Positions 1 through 8,658 are shown, counted from the first letter of the stretch. The stretch: 24,825 nt of DNA from an uncultured Lachnospira sp. (GCA_934358235.1 CAKRKK010000011.1:1-24825); one strand, 5' to 3'. The notes: generated by a model from the sequence alone, not told the origin. Numbers and translations: made by a program.

Positions 1-149
1 ATTAGAAGCTATTTTTATATTATAATATTATTTATAATTCTTTTTGTTAATATGAGATAAGTGAATTAAACAACAATTAAGCCCGAATGAATATTTTTCC
101 ATTTATTGAATATAATCATACTATATGTATAAAAATCCGTACAAGCTTA

Positions 150-178
150 TTGCTTAATTGATAAGACTATGTTATAAT
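150..178 (+). promoter_or_regulatory. Sigma-A-type promoter for ppdK
   Basis: A -35 element TTGCTT (150-155) and a perfect -10 element TATAAT (173-178) are separated by exactly 17 bases. Transcription would start near 185, giving a leader of about 54 bases before the ppdK ATG at 239. The rest of 1-149 is very AT-rich and shows no gene or hairpin that I can support. The elements are seen directly; promoter activity is inference. Confidence 0.7.
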
Positions 179-238
179 TTTAACAATGATAAATTTGTAT
201 GGAACTTATTAACTGGGTATTTGAATGGAGGGAAACTT

Positions 239-3109
239 ATGAACAAATGGGTTTACAGATTTTCTGAAGGAGATGCCTCTATGAGGGCATTGTTAGGAGG
301 AAAGGGTGCTAATCTTGCTGAAATGACAGGTCTTGGCATGCCGATACCACAGGGCTTTACGGTTACAACAGAAGCTTGTACGGACTATTATAATAATGGG
401 CAGATGATATCGGAGGAAATACAGGTACAGATATCTGAGGGGCTTGCATGGTTAGAGGAGTATAATGGAAAGAAGTTCGGGGATAACAGCGATCCGCTGC
501 TTGTTTCAGTAAGATCAGGAGCAAGGGCTTCGATGCCGGGTATGATGGATACGATTCTTAATCTTGGACTTAACGATGCCGCAGTAGAGGGATTTGCTGC
601 AAAGACCGGTAATCCAAGGTTTGCATATGATTCTTATAGAAGATTTATACAGATGTTTTCAGATGTAGTTATGGAAGTATCTAAATCAGAGTTTGAAAAG
701 ATTATAGATGAAGTGAAAGCATCAAAGGGTGTTCAGTATGATACGGAATTGACTGCTGATGATATGAAGGAGCTTGTTACAAGATTTAAAGCCTTCTATA
801 AAGAGTCTAAGGGAGAAGATTTTCCACAGGAGCCTAAAGTACAGCTTATGGAGGCTGTTAAAGCGGTATTCCGTTCATGGAATAATCCAAGAGCTATTGT
901 ATACAGACGAATGAATGATATTCCGGGAGATTGGGGAACGGCGGTTAATGTACAGACTATGGTATTTGGCAATAAGGGTGAAACCTCAGGTACAGGAGTT
1001 GCATTTACAAGAAATCCATCAACAGGTGCGAAGGGAATATATGGCGAGTATCTGATTAATGCACAGGGAGAGGATGTGGTTGCAGGTGTCCGTACACCAC
1101 AGCCGATTTCACAGCTTGAACAGGATCTGCCAGAGTGTTATGCACAGTTTATGGAGCTTGCCATGAAGCTGGAGAATCATTACAAGGACATGCAGGATAT
1201 GGAGTTTACTATAGAAGAAGGCAAGCTATACTTTCTGCAGACAAGAAATGGTAAGAGAACTGCACAGGCAGCTATACAGATAGCCTGCGATCTTGTGGAT
1301 GAGGAAAAGATTACACCACAGGAAGCAGTTATGAGAATAGATGCGAAGTCACTTGATCAACTGCTTCATCCTATGTTTGATGCTGAGGCTCTTAAGAATG
1401 GAGAGGTTATAGGTGAGGCACTTCCAGCATCACCAGGTGCTGCGGCAGGTAAAGTTGTATTTACTGCTGATGAAGCTAAAGAGCTTGGAAAAGGTGGAAA
1501 AGGAGAGAGGGTTATTCTTGTCAGACTTGAAACCTCACCAGAGGATATTGAAGGTATGCATGCTTCACAGGGTATTCTTACTGTAAGAGGCGGCATGACA
1601 TCACATGCGGCTGTTGTTGCAAGAGGTATGGGAACATGCTGTGTATCAGGCTGTGGAGCTATAACGATAGATGAGGAAGCCAGAGAATTTTCACTTGGAG
1701 GATATACCTTTAAAGAGGGCGATTATATTTCTCTGGATGGTTCAACAGGAAGAATATATAAAGGTGATATAAAGACAGTTGCAGCAACTATAAGTGGTAA
1801 CTTTGAAAGACTTATGGGTTGGGCTGACGAATATAGAAGACTTGGAGTAAGAACTAATGCAGATACACCGGCAGATACTAAGAAGGCGGTTGAGTTAGGT
1901 GCACAGGGTATAGGACTTTGCAGGACAGAGCATATGTTCTTTGGTGAAGACAGAATACCTAAGTTTAGAAGGATGATACTTTCTGATACAGTAGAACAGA
2001 GAGTAGAGGCACTTAAACCAATAGGAGAATTCCAGAAGGCAGACTTTAAGGCTATGTATGAAGCTCTTGAAGGAAGACCAATGACTGTAAGGTATCTCGA
2101 TCCACCACTTCATGAATTCGTACCAACTGCACAAGAGGATATAGAGGCCCTTGCAAGGGACATGGGACTTACAGTAGAAGAGGTTAAGACAAAGTGTGAA
2201 GCACTTCATGAATTTAATCCAATGATGGGACATAGGGGATGCCGTCTTTCAGTAACTTATCCAGAAATAGCCAGAATGCAGACAAGAGCTGTTATGGAGG
2301 CTGCCATAGAAGTATCAGAGGAAAAGGGCTATGATATAATACCTGAGATTATGATACCTCTTGTTGGTGAGAAAAAGGAATTAAAGTATGTAAAGGATAT
2401 TGTTGTAGAAGAAGCAGAGACGGTTAAGAAGGAAAAGAATTCAGATATCAGATATAAGATAGGTACTATGATTGAAATTCCAAGAGCGGCACTGCTTGCC
2501 AATGAAGTGGCAGAGGAGGCTGAATTCTTCTCATTTGGAACGAATGATCTTACACAGATGACATTTGGTTTCTCAAGAGATGATGCAGGAAAGTTCCTTG
2601 ATTCTTATTATAAGAGCATGATATATGAATCAGATCCATTTGCAAGACTTGACCAGAATGGAGTCGGACAGCTTGTTAAGATGGCTGTAGAGAAGGGACG
2701 AAGAACCCGTCCAGAGCTGAAGTGCGGAATATGTGGAGAGCATGGTGGTGATCCGGCAAGTATAGAGTTCTGTCATAAGGCAGGTCTTGATTATGTAAGC
2801 TGTTCACCATTCAGAGTGCCAATAGCAAGGCTGGCAGCAGCCCAGGCTGCATTAGCTAATCCTGATAGCGGAAAGGAAAGAGCTGGTGATAAGACAGCTC
2901 AGGATATAGACATGGATGAAATAAAAGAAAAAGCTAAGAAAGCGGCTAATGAGGCTGCAAAGGTTGGCAAGGAGGTTGCTAAAGAAACTGTTAAGGCAGG
3001 AAAGGAAGCAGCAAGAGTTGGAAAAGAGGTTGCAGTAGCTGCTATTGCAGGTATTAAAGCTGGAATTGCCGAAGGAAAGAAAACCTACGAGGATAATAAA
3101 AAGAATTAA
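239..3109 (+). CDS. ppdK: Pyruvate, phosphate dikinase with extended C-terminal tail
   Basis: PPDK interconverts pyruvate, ATP and phosphate with PEP, AMP and pyrophosphate in the cytosol; in anaerobic Clostridia it often works in the glycolytic direction. The order is an N-terminal ATP-grasp domain (about 1-340), the phosphohistidine domain with GGMTSHAAVVARGMG (catalytic His456) and a PEP/pyruvate TIM barrel ending near residue 873 with CGICGEHGGDP (Cys832). These positions nearly match His455 and Cys831 of the Clostridium symbiosum enzyme. The ATG at 239 is chosen because GGAGGG lies just upstream; an in-frame TTG at 158 lies inside the promoter. At 956 aa the protein is about 80 residues longer than usual. 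The extra residues 874-956 form a Lys/Ala/Glu-rich, probably helical tail with GKE-type repeats. It is a single-gene transcript with its own promoter and terminator. Confidence 0.97.
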   Translation: MNKWVYRFSEGDASMRALLGGKGANLAEMTGLGMPIPQGFTVTTEACTDYYNNGQMISEEIQVQISEGLAWLEEYNGKKFGDNSDPLLVSVRSGARASMPGMMDTILNLGLNDAAVEGFAAKTGNPRFAYDSYRRFIQMFSDVVMEVSKSEFEKIIDEVKASKGVQYDTELTADDMKELVTRFKAFYKESKGEDFPQEPKVQLMEAVKAVFRSWNNPRAIVYRRMNDIPGDWGTAVNVQTMVFGNKGETSGTGVAFTRNPSTGAKGIYGEYLINAQGEDVVAGVRTPQPISQLEQDLPECYAQFMELAMKLENHYKDMQDMEFTIEEGKLYFLQTRNGKRTAQAAIQIACDLVDEEKITPQEAVMRIDAKSLDQLLHPMFDAEALKNGEVIGEALPASPGAAAGKVVFTADEAKELGKGGKGERVILVRLETSPEDIEGMHASQGILTVRGGMTSHAAVVARGMGTCCVSGCGAITIDEEAREFSLGGYTFKEGDYISLDGSTGRIYKGDIKTVAATISGNFERLMGWADEYRRLGVRTNADTPADTKKAVELGAQGIGLCRTEHMFFGEDRIPKFRRMILSDTVEQRVEALKPIGEFQKADFKAMYEALEGRPMTVRYLDPPLHEFVPTAQEDIEALARDMGLTVEEVKTKCEALHEFNPMMGHRGCRLSVTYPEIARMQTRAVMEAAIEVSEEKGYDIIPEIMIPLVGEKKELKYVKDIVVEEAETVKKEKNSDIRYKIGTMIEIPRAALLANEVAEEAEFFSFGTNDLTQMTFGFSRDDAGKFLDSYYKSMIYESDPFARLDQNGVGQLVKMAVEKGRRTRPELKCGICGEHGGDPASIEFCHKAGLDYVSCSPFRVPIARLAAAQAALANPDSGKERAGDKTAQDIDMDEIKEKAKKAANEAAKVGKEVAKETVKAGKEAARVGKEVAVAAIAGIKAGIAEGKKTYEDNKKN

Positions 3110-3126
3110 TCTGTGTGTAATACAGG

Positions 3127-3163
3127 AATCCCCAGACTGCGCGACTGCAGGCTGGGGATTTTT
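3127..3163 (+). terminator. Rho-independent terminator of ppdK
   Basis: A perfect 9-bp inverted repeat, AATCCCCAG (3127-3135) and CTGGGGATT (3152-3160), is followed by a run of five T (3159-3163), 17 bases after the ppdK stop. The T run is on the plus-strand side. It may also slow polymerase arriving from the convergent cca gene, but the minus-strand exit lacks a good T run. Confidence 0.85.
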
Positions 3164-3206
3164 ACACTAATAGTATTAAATAACACAGTAAATATATTAT
3201 TTGTAA

Positions 3207-4454
3207 TTATTTCATATCCAGAAGACCAATAAGAGTGGCTTTATCGTTTAGCTTAGGGTTTTCGATAACTATTTCAAGCAGATAATTAAGAGTATCACCT
3301 ATCTGTGTGCCCTTAAGACCATATTCAATAAGGTCAAGACCGGTAATATCAAGGTCTTTAATAGTAAAGCAGTCACCACGGGAAAGAATTTCCTCAGACA
3401 TACGCTTAAGAGTCATAAGATGTTTTAATCTGCCGGGGTTTGATATAAAGGTAACCTCCTCACTAGCTTTAATAACAGCAGTTTCATATTTTATAATAAG
3501 GTTAAATATATCACGTCCATATGTATGCAGTGCTTCTCTTATGGCAGGCTCGGTTTCTTCAATAGGTGTTTTGCAATGAGTAAGAAGCCTGACCACGGTA
3601 TCAATAGTTTTGTTGTCCATTCTCAGATGGCGCAGAGTATTACGTGCATCCTCAGGTGTGCCATTAGAAAGGCAGGCAGCGAGCTTTAAAGGCAGCTCGT
3701 TTTCTGTATATTTACAGGTTAATAATATTCTTTTAGCATAGCGGGCGGTAAAGCTTTCGTGCAATTGTGGAAGAATGTCCTTAAAAAGGCTGGTTGAACC
3801 ATACAATCCGCAGAAATCAGGATTAGCTGACATAAGAGTTTTCTTAAGCTCAACACATACTCTTTCCATGCTGACCTTCTGTATATTTTTACTTAACTGT
3901 TCAATAGCCTGGTAGGTATTCGATTCAATAGAAAAGCCAAGCTGGGCACTGAAACGTATAGCGCGCATCATGCGCAGAGCATCCTCTGTGAAGCGTTCAA
4001 CAGGATTGCCTACACATCTGATAACCTTGTTGTTAATATCAGCTATTCCACCATATTCATCCACCAGTCCGGTGCGGTCATTATATGCCATAGCGTTAAT
4101 AGTAAAGTCGCGTCTGCAAAGGTCATCCGTAAGCCTGTCAGAGAACTCCACACAGGAAGGGTGTCTGCCATCAAGATAATCTCCGTCAATACGGTAGGTG
4201 GTTACTTCATATCCAACTGAATGCAGCATAACTGTCACAGTACCATGCTGTATTCCAGTATCTATTGTCTTATTAAAAAGGGACTTGACCTCCTCAGGGA
4301 GAGCACTTGTTGTTATATCCCAGTCGTTGGGGGTGGTTCCCATTATTGTATCACGCACGCAGCCGCCGACAGCGTACGCCTGATGTCCGTTTTTTTCAAT
4401 AGTGTTTATTATAAATGCAACATCCTCTGGTAAGTCTATTCTGAACTCACTCAT
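3207..4454 (-). CDS. cca: CCA tRNA nucleotidyltransferase (poly(A) polymerase family)
   Basis: This predicted enzyme adds or repairs the 3' CCA end of tRNA from CTP and ATP, in the cytosol. The class II head domain is clear: AVGGCVRD (about 28-35), the metal-binding DWD (44-46) within NDWDITTSA, then RRDFTINAMAYN and the ERVCVELKK helix of the RNA-binding region. No HD phosphohydrolase signature is seen. Length is 415 aa, usual for the family. The start at 4454 is preferred because GGAG lies about 5 bases upstream; a longer frame reaches a TTG at 4484 with no ribosome site. The gene converges on ppdK and diverges from the CotS-like gene. Whether it makes all of CCA or only part (some bacteria split CC- and A-addition) cannot be read from the sequence. 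Confidence 0.9.
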   Translation of the reverse strand: MSEFRIDLPEDVAFIINTIEKNGHQAYAVGGCVRDTIMGTTPNDWDITTSALPEEVKSLFNKTIDTGIQHGTVTVMLHSVGYEVTTYRIDGDYLDGRHPSCVEFSDRLTDDLCRRDFTINAMAYNDRTGLVDEYGGIADINNKVIRCVGNPVERFTEDALRMMRAIRFSAQLGFSIESNTYQAIEQLSKNIQKVSMERVCVELKKTLMSANPDFCGLYGSTSLFKDILPQLHESFTARYAKRILLTCKYTENELPLKLAACLSNGTPEDARNTLRHLRMDNKTIDTVVRLLTHCKTPIEETEPAIREALHTYGRDIFNLIIKYETAVIKASEEVTFISNPGRLKHLMTLKRMSEEILSRGDCFTIKDLDITGLDLIEYGLKGTQIGDTLNYLLEIVIENPKLNDKATLIGLLDMK

Positions 4455-4625
4455 ACAATCTCCAATCCGGCGTGTGAATCCCAATAACTTTAAAGTCTGT
4501 GCCCATCAGCAGGATTGGGTTACAACGCACATACATAAGTATCATAATTTTATCAAAAAAAGATATTAACGTCTAGTGGACATGCATTTTTAATGGAACT
4601 GCCACATATGATAAGTAGGATTAAT

Positions 4626-4631
4626 GGGAGG
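4626..4631 (+). promoter_or_regulatory. Ribosome binding site deciding a GTG start
   Basis: GGGAGG lies nine bases before the GTG at 4641. The in-frame ATGs upstream (4593 and 4608) have no purine-rich site before them, so translation of the CotS-like protein most likely begins at the GTG. Confidence 0.6.
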
Positions 4632-4640
4632 TTGTTATCT

Positions 4641-5657
4641 GTGAATGAGAAGTCAGAAAAGGTATTAGAGCAGTATGATATAGCTATAAAACGGATAGTA
4701 AGAGGGCGTGGCGGGATTATAGCAGCTACCGATAAGGGATATAAGCTTTTTATCCAGTGTGAGAAGGCAGATAAATATTATGAGAGAGAAAACAGGATAA
4801 CAAGTCTGCTTACAGATGCCGGTTACTGTTGTACAGATACTTATGTACGCAACCGGGAGGGCGGACTTATATCAGAAGATGAGGACGGAAGAAAATATAT
4901 TATGAAGAACTGGTATGATGCAAGGGAAAGTAATGTAAGGGAAGAAAGTGATATGTGCAGGGCAATAGCAGAAATGGCCAATATGCATCTGGCATTGAGG
5001 AAGGTGGCTTTAGAACAGGTGGAAACAGAGCTTATAGCGTGTCAAAATAATAGACAGGATGAAACCGAATTGAGAAAAATGTATACAAGGCATACGCGTG
5101 AGTTAAAGAAGGCACATAACTATCTGAAGCAGAGGAAACGCAGACAGGATTTTGAGCAGATTGCATTTAATAATATAGAGAGCTTTTATGATGAGGCGTG
5201 CATAGCCTGTGAAAGGCTTGCAAGTGAAGAATTTAGCGGACGTTTAATAAAGGCGGCACAGGATATGGAAATATCCCACGGCAGTTATACATACCATAAT
5301 GTTCTTGTTAATGGGAAGAATACCTATGTAGTTAATTTCGATAAATATAAGAATGAGTGCCAGATTAGTGATTTATACCAGTTTGTACGAAAGGTTATGG
5401 AAAAGTATAACTGGGATGGCAGAATATTCTACAGGCTTGTAGATGAGTATGACAGAATATGTCCTTTAAGTGATGAGGAGATGAATCTGTTATTGGTGTT
5501 GCTGTCGTATCCCGAAAAGTTCTGGAAGATAATTAATCAGTATATTAATTCCAACAAGTCATGGATTCCGGAGAAAAATGTGGAAAAAATAAGGAAAGTC
5601 ATTGAACAGAATGGAAGAAAAAGAGAATTGATTGATAAAATATGCTGTGTGTGGTAA
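4641..5657 (+). CDS. CotS-like spore coat/kinase-fold protein, probable pseudokinase
   Basis: This 338-aa protein resembles the CotS/CotI/YutH family, aminoglycoside-phosphotransferase-fold proteins found in spore coats of Firmicutes. The resemblance is strongest in the C-terminal half: HGSYTYHN (213-220) aligns with the family HGDxxxxN loop, followed by an NFDK segment near 232-235 where the metal-binding IDFD is expected, a DLYQFVRKVM helix and a Trp-Asp pair. The catalytic Asp of HGD is Ser215, and the first Asp of the metal motif is Asn232, so phosphotransfer is doubtful. A charged helical segment lies in the middle (about 120-165). The GTG start is chosen on the GGGAGG site. It is divergent from cca. 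A role in the spore coat is inferred from family only; no sporulation promoter could be supported. Confidence 0.65.
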   Translation: MNEKSEKVLEQYDIAIKRIVRGRGGIIAATDKGYKLFIQCEKADKYYERENRITSLLTDAGYCCTDTYVRNREGGLISEDEDGRKYIMKNWYDARESNVREESDMCRAIAEMANMHLALRKVALEQVETELIACQNNRQDETELRKMYTRHTRELKKAHNYLKQRKRRQDFEQIAFNNIESFYDEACIACERLASEEFSGRLIKAAQDMEISHGSYTYHNVLVNGKNTYVVNFDKYKNECQISDLYQFVRKVMEKYNWDGRIFYRLVDEYDRICPLSDEEMNLLLVLLSYPEKFWKIINQYINSNKSWIPEKNVEKIRKVIEQNGRKRELIDKICCVW

Positions 5658-5713
5658 AATTCAGATAGGTATATCTTATTTTAAATATAAAAAGTAATAA
5701 TGTAGGTTATGCC

Positions 5714-5736
5714 GGCTTGAAAGCCTTTTAAAGGCA
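5714..5736 (+). terminator. Weak hairpin after the CotS-like gene
   Basis: GGCT (5714-5717) pairs with AGCC (5722-5725) across TGAA, followed by TTTT. An overlapping palindrome GCCTTTTAAAGGC spans 5723-5735. The stem is short, so this may be a weak terminator or a regulatory palindrome. It lies about 60 bases after the stop codon and before the next promoter candidate. Confidence 0.25.
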
Positions 5737-5774
5737 GTAAAAGTCTTGAAATAATAATTATAAATATAAACAGA

Positions 5775-5803
5775 TGGTTACAGGTGTGTAATACACATAT
5801 AAG
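5775..5803 (+). promoter_or_regulatory. Candidate promoter with palindrome in the spacer
   Basis: A poor -35 (TGGTTA, 5775-5780) and a good -10 (TATAAG, 5798-5803) are spaced by 17 bases. The spacer contains the inverted repeat TGTGT-AAT-ACACA (5785-5797), the placement expected of an operator. The resulting leader to the ATG at 5828 would be about 18 bases. Assignment is tentative because the -35 matches consensus at only half its positions. Confidence 0.3.
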
Positions 5804-5827
5804 TTAGTATAAACAGGTAATTATAAA

Positions 5828-7285
5828 ATGAGCAATATACATATAGGTAATATATATAAAGGAATTAATAGAATATTAAAGTGCAGGCAGCTTGGCAGAC
5901 ACGTTAAAGGAATGGCAGCATTTATGCTTGCTGCCATTGTTGTTGTGTGTGCAGCAGGGTGTTCGTCTGATAAGAGTGGCGTGACGGTTATACCAGGAAG
6001 CGCAATTACACCGGCACCTAAGAAGGGCAATATATCAGATATAGCGAATAATACGGATGACAGGACCTTGGTGGGAATGCTGGTTTCGGTAGATACAACT
6101 CTTAAGAATATGCATTTTGTTGATGTTGAATCAGGGACAGAATATTCAGTAATATATACAGGCGGTACGGATATACAGGATGCCTATGGAAAGATAAAAG
6201 CGGCAGCAGTAATGCAGCCGGGTGAAATATATGATGTTTACTGCAATAAGGCTGGTAAAGCATTAAAGATATATGGTTCAAAGGATGCATGGGAAAGAAA
6301 TGATATATCGGACATAACCTTTGATGAGGCTAAGAAGAGCATAACAATAGGTCAGACAGAGCTTACATATACAGGTTATCTGCTTATAAAGTCAGGAGAT
6401 GAACAGATTAGTCTGGCACAGCTTGTTAAGGAGGACACACTCACCTTAAGAGGCATAGGCAATAAGCTGTATTCAATAACAGTTGATAACGGACATGGAT
6501 ATATCGAGCTTACAGGTGTGGATGCATTTGAGGGGGGATATATAACCTTAGGCAGCAGGCTGTTTCATAAGGTTAGCGGGAATATGATGATTACGGCACC
6601 AGTTGGCAGCTATGATGTGGAAATACAGAGTGGAGATATGAAGGCTACTAAGAAGGTTTCGATAAGAAAGGATGATACAACAGTATTAGACTTCTCAGAG
6701 TATACGCTTCCAGCAGCTAAAAAGGGAACTGTTAATTTCTCTGTAACACCGGCAGGTGCTGTTATGACAATAGATGGAAGTGAGGTTGACTATTCTAAGC
6801 CGGTAAGCCTTAGCTATGGACAGCATACAGTTACACTTCAGGCTAATCATTACACAACATATACAGAAACCTTTGTGGTCAATTCTGATTATAAGACTAA
6901 GGTTATAGATATGACATCGACAGGCTCGACAGCTACGTCTTCGAGTACAGCTAAAACGACAGCAGCAAGTCTTACAAGTGGTTATAACGTTAAAATAACT
7001 GCTCCGGAGGGAGCTGCACTTTATGTAGATAGTGTATACATAGGTATTATTCCATGTACATTTAGTAAGACAAGCGGCAACAAGACGATTACATTATCAC
7101 AGTCGGGATATAATAATGTAAGTTACACAGTAGCTATCCCTAACACAGCAGGGGATGTGACCTATTCCTTCCCGGCGATGACAAAGGGGTCATCAGCAAC
7201 AGAGCCAACGGCAGAAGAACCAACGGCGGCAGAGCCGGCAGCGGGAACACAGACTACTGCGGCTAAGAGTACGGAGTCCCGTTAA
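5828..7285 (+). CDS. PEGA-domain lipoprotein
   Basis: This is a predicted membrane-anchored extracellular lipoprotein of 485 aa. A hydrophobic stretch (about 29-41) leads to a lipobox-like AAGC with Cys45. The n-region carries Arg and Lys, which supports the first ATG; a start at Met29 would lack positive charge and has its purines directly against the ATG. After a beta-rich region of unknown type (about 60-240) come two PEGA domains (about 298-360 and 386-440), each with the pattern of a short Asp-Gly or Asp-Ser turn followed by a strand ending in a Gly-Tyr or Asn-His-Tyr motif; a weaker one may lie at 245-292. The tail is Thr/Ala/Glu/Pro-rich and probably disordered. PEGA domains are common in surface proteins, but their ligand is not settled. 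It lies 83 bases upstream of the glycopolymer genes with no terminator between, so cotranscription is plausible. Confidence 0.75.
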   Translation: MSNIHIGNIYKGINRILKCRQLGRHVKGMAAFMLAAIVVVCAAGCSSDKSGVTVIPGSAITPAPKKGNISDIANNTDDRTLVGMLVSVDTTLKNMHFVDVESGTEYSVIYTGGTDIQDAYGKIKAAAVMQPGEIYDVYCNKAGKALKIYGSKDAWERNDISDITFDEAKKSITIGQTELTYTGYLLIKSGDEQISLAQLVKEDTLTLRGIGNKLYSITVDNGHGYIELTGVDAFEGGYITLGSRLFHKVSGNMMITAPVGSYDVEIQSGDMKATKKVSIRKDDTTVLDFSEYTLPAAKKGTVNFSVTPAGAVMTIDGSEVDYSKPVSLSYGQHTVTLQANHYTTYTETFVVNSDYKTKVIDMTSTGSTATSSSTAKTTAASLTSGYNVKITAPEGAALYVDSVYIGIIPCTFSKTSGNKTITLSQSGYNNVSYTVAIPNTAGDVTYSFPAMTKGSSATEPTAEEPTAAEPAAGTQTTAAKSTESR

Positions 7286-7368
7286 TAGCACTGGCATATG
7301 CAGTCAGGCTAAAAGACATAAACAAGAGTATAGAATGTAATGTATAGAAAAGAGGTATCAGGTTAATA

Positions 7369-8580
7369 ATGACAAAAAGGATGAATATACCATTTTCACC
7401 ACCAGATATGACAGAGAGAGAAATACAGGCAGTTGGAGAGGTGCTAAGGTCAGGCTGGATAACAACAGGACCAAAGACGAAGGAGCTGGAAAGACAGATG
7501 GCACAGTTTACTCATACTAACAGAGGCGCATGTCTTAATTCAGCAACGGCCTGCATGGAAACAGCACTCAGATTGTTTGATATAGGACCTGGAGATGAGG
7601 TTATTGTACCAGCATATACTTATACCGCCTCAGCAAGTGTTGTATGCCATGTTGGTGCCAGACTTAAGCTTATAGATGTAGAAAAAGGCACCTACCATCT
7701 GGATTATGATGCGTTAGAGGCTGCCATAACTAAGAATACTAAGGCTGTTATTCCAGTAGATATTGCAGGTGTTATGGTTGATTACGATAGAATAAGAGAT
7801 ATTCTGGAAAGAAAGAGAAACCTCTTTAAGCCAGCCTCAGAATATCAGGAGGCTCTTGGAAGAGTGCTGATACTTGCAGATTCTGCACATGGATATGGTG
7901 CAAGCCGTAAAGGACTTATGAGTGGTGAATGTGCTGATTTTACTTCTTTTTCATTCCATGCTGTAAAGAACTTTACAACAGGTGAGGGTGGCGGACTTGT
8001 ATGGAGAAAGCTTCCCGGTGTAGATGATGAGGAAATATATAAAAATATTATGCTTATGTCACTACATGGACAATCTAAGGATGCACTTGCAAAGACTAAG
8101 CTTGGAGCATGGGAGTACGATATAGTTGCGCCTTTGTATAAGTGCAATATGACAGACATAGTTGCTTCCATAGGGCTTGTGCAGATGGAAAGATATGCAG
8201 GCCTGCTTGAACGAAGAAAGCAGATAATAGGCATGTATAACGAGGGTATTCAGTCATCAGATATAGAATATCTTGAACATTATACAGATGAATATACCTC
8301 CAGCGGACATCTTTACCTTGTACGCCTTCTAGGAAGGGATACAGAGGCAAGGAATGAATTCATAACTAAGCTGGCTGAGAATGGAGTGTCAGCTAATGTG
8401 CATTATAAGCCGCTTCCTATGCATACGGCATATAAGAAGCTGGGCTTTGATATTGCGGATTATCCAGCCTCCTATGAGATGTATCATAATGAGGTTACAC
8501 TTCCATTGCATACAAAGCTTACAGATGAGCAGGTGGAATATATTATAGAGAACTTTAACAGTATTAAGAGGACTGTGTAA
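7369..8580 (+). CDS. DegT/DnrJ/EryC1/StrS-family sugar aminotransferase
   Basis: This PLP-dependent enzyme would transfer an amino group, usually from glutamate, to a keto-sugar nucleotide. It has the family N-terminus (SPPDMTEREI, SGWITTGP), the PLP-phosphate region NSATA, the ring-binding Asp171 in LADSAHG and the Schiff-base Lys200 in SFHAVKN followed by TTGEGG. Length is 403 aa; a short insertion near 148-164 makes it slightly longer than PglE-type relatives. With the 4,6-dehydratase at 10449 and the phosphoglycosyl transferase at 8659, the likely reaction is UDP-4-keto-6-deoxy-GlcNAc to UDP-4-amino-4,6-dideoxy-GlcNAc, by analogy with PglE. The exact sugar is inference. It is the first enzyme gene of the polysaccharide locus. 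A perosamine-type aminotransferase is the main alternative. Confidence 0.9.
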   Translation: MTKRMNIPFSPPDMTEREIQAVGEVLRSGWITTGPKTKELERQMAQFTHTNRGACLNSATACMETALRLFDIGPGDEVIVPAYTYTASASVVCHVGARLKLIDVEKGTYHLDYDALEAAITKNTKAVIPVDIAGVMVDYDRIRDILERKRNLFKPASEYQEALGRVLILADSAHGYGASRKGLMSGECADFTSFSFHAVKNFTTGEGGGLVWRKLPGVDDEEIYKNIMLMSLHGQSKDALAKTKLGAWEYDIVAPLYKCNMTDIVASIGLVQMERYAGLLERRKQIIGMYNEGIQSSDIEYLEHYTDEYTSSGHLYLVRLLGRDTEARNEFITKLAENGVSANVHYKPLPMHTAYKKLGFDIADYPASYEMYHNEVTLPLHTKLTDEQVEYIIENFNSIKRTV

Positions 8581-8658
8581 TATAACTATAAATATAACTG
8601 TGCACAGCACATATAGAAGGATAAATATAATCAGAGTCACGAAAACAAGAGGATTAAT

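Noticed and set aside
158..238. Longer N-terminus for PPDK from a TTG at 158
   Set aside because: The codons overlap the -35/-10 promoter region, have no ribosome site and add residues foreign to PPDK; the ATG at 239 has GGAGGG.
1895..2233. Antisense open frame of 112 codons inside ppdK
   Set aside because: It lies wholly opposite a well-conserved coding region, has no ribosome site and reads as low-quality Cys/Leu/Ser-rich sequence; the same holds for the other opposite-strand frames inside the locus genes.
4455..4484. Upstream TTG start of the cca gene
   Set aside because: No ribosome site before it, while GGAG lies about 5 bases before the ATG at 4454, and family alignment begins near MSEFRI.
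4530..4537. CATACATA resembling a sporulation sigma-E/K -10 element before the CotS-like gene
   Set aside because: No matching -35 was found at the needed distance and the match to the consensus is incomplete.
7845..8350. Overlapping antisense frames inside the aminotransferase gene
   Set aside because: They are shadows of the coding strand with no known family resemblance and no upstream signals.
8597..8606. CTGTGCACAG palindrome before the phosphoglycosyl transferase gene
   Set aside because: A short 10-base palindrome without flanking promoter elements is expected by chance in this much sequence.
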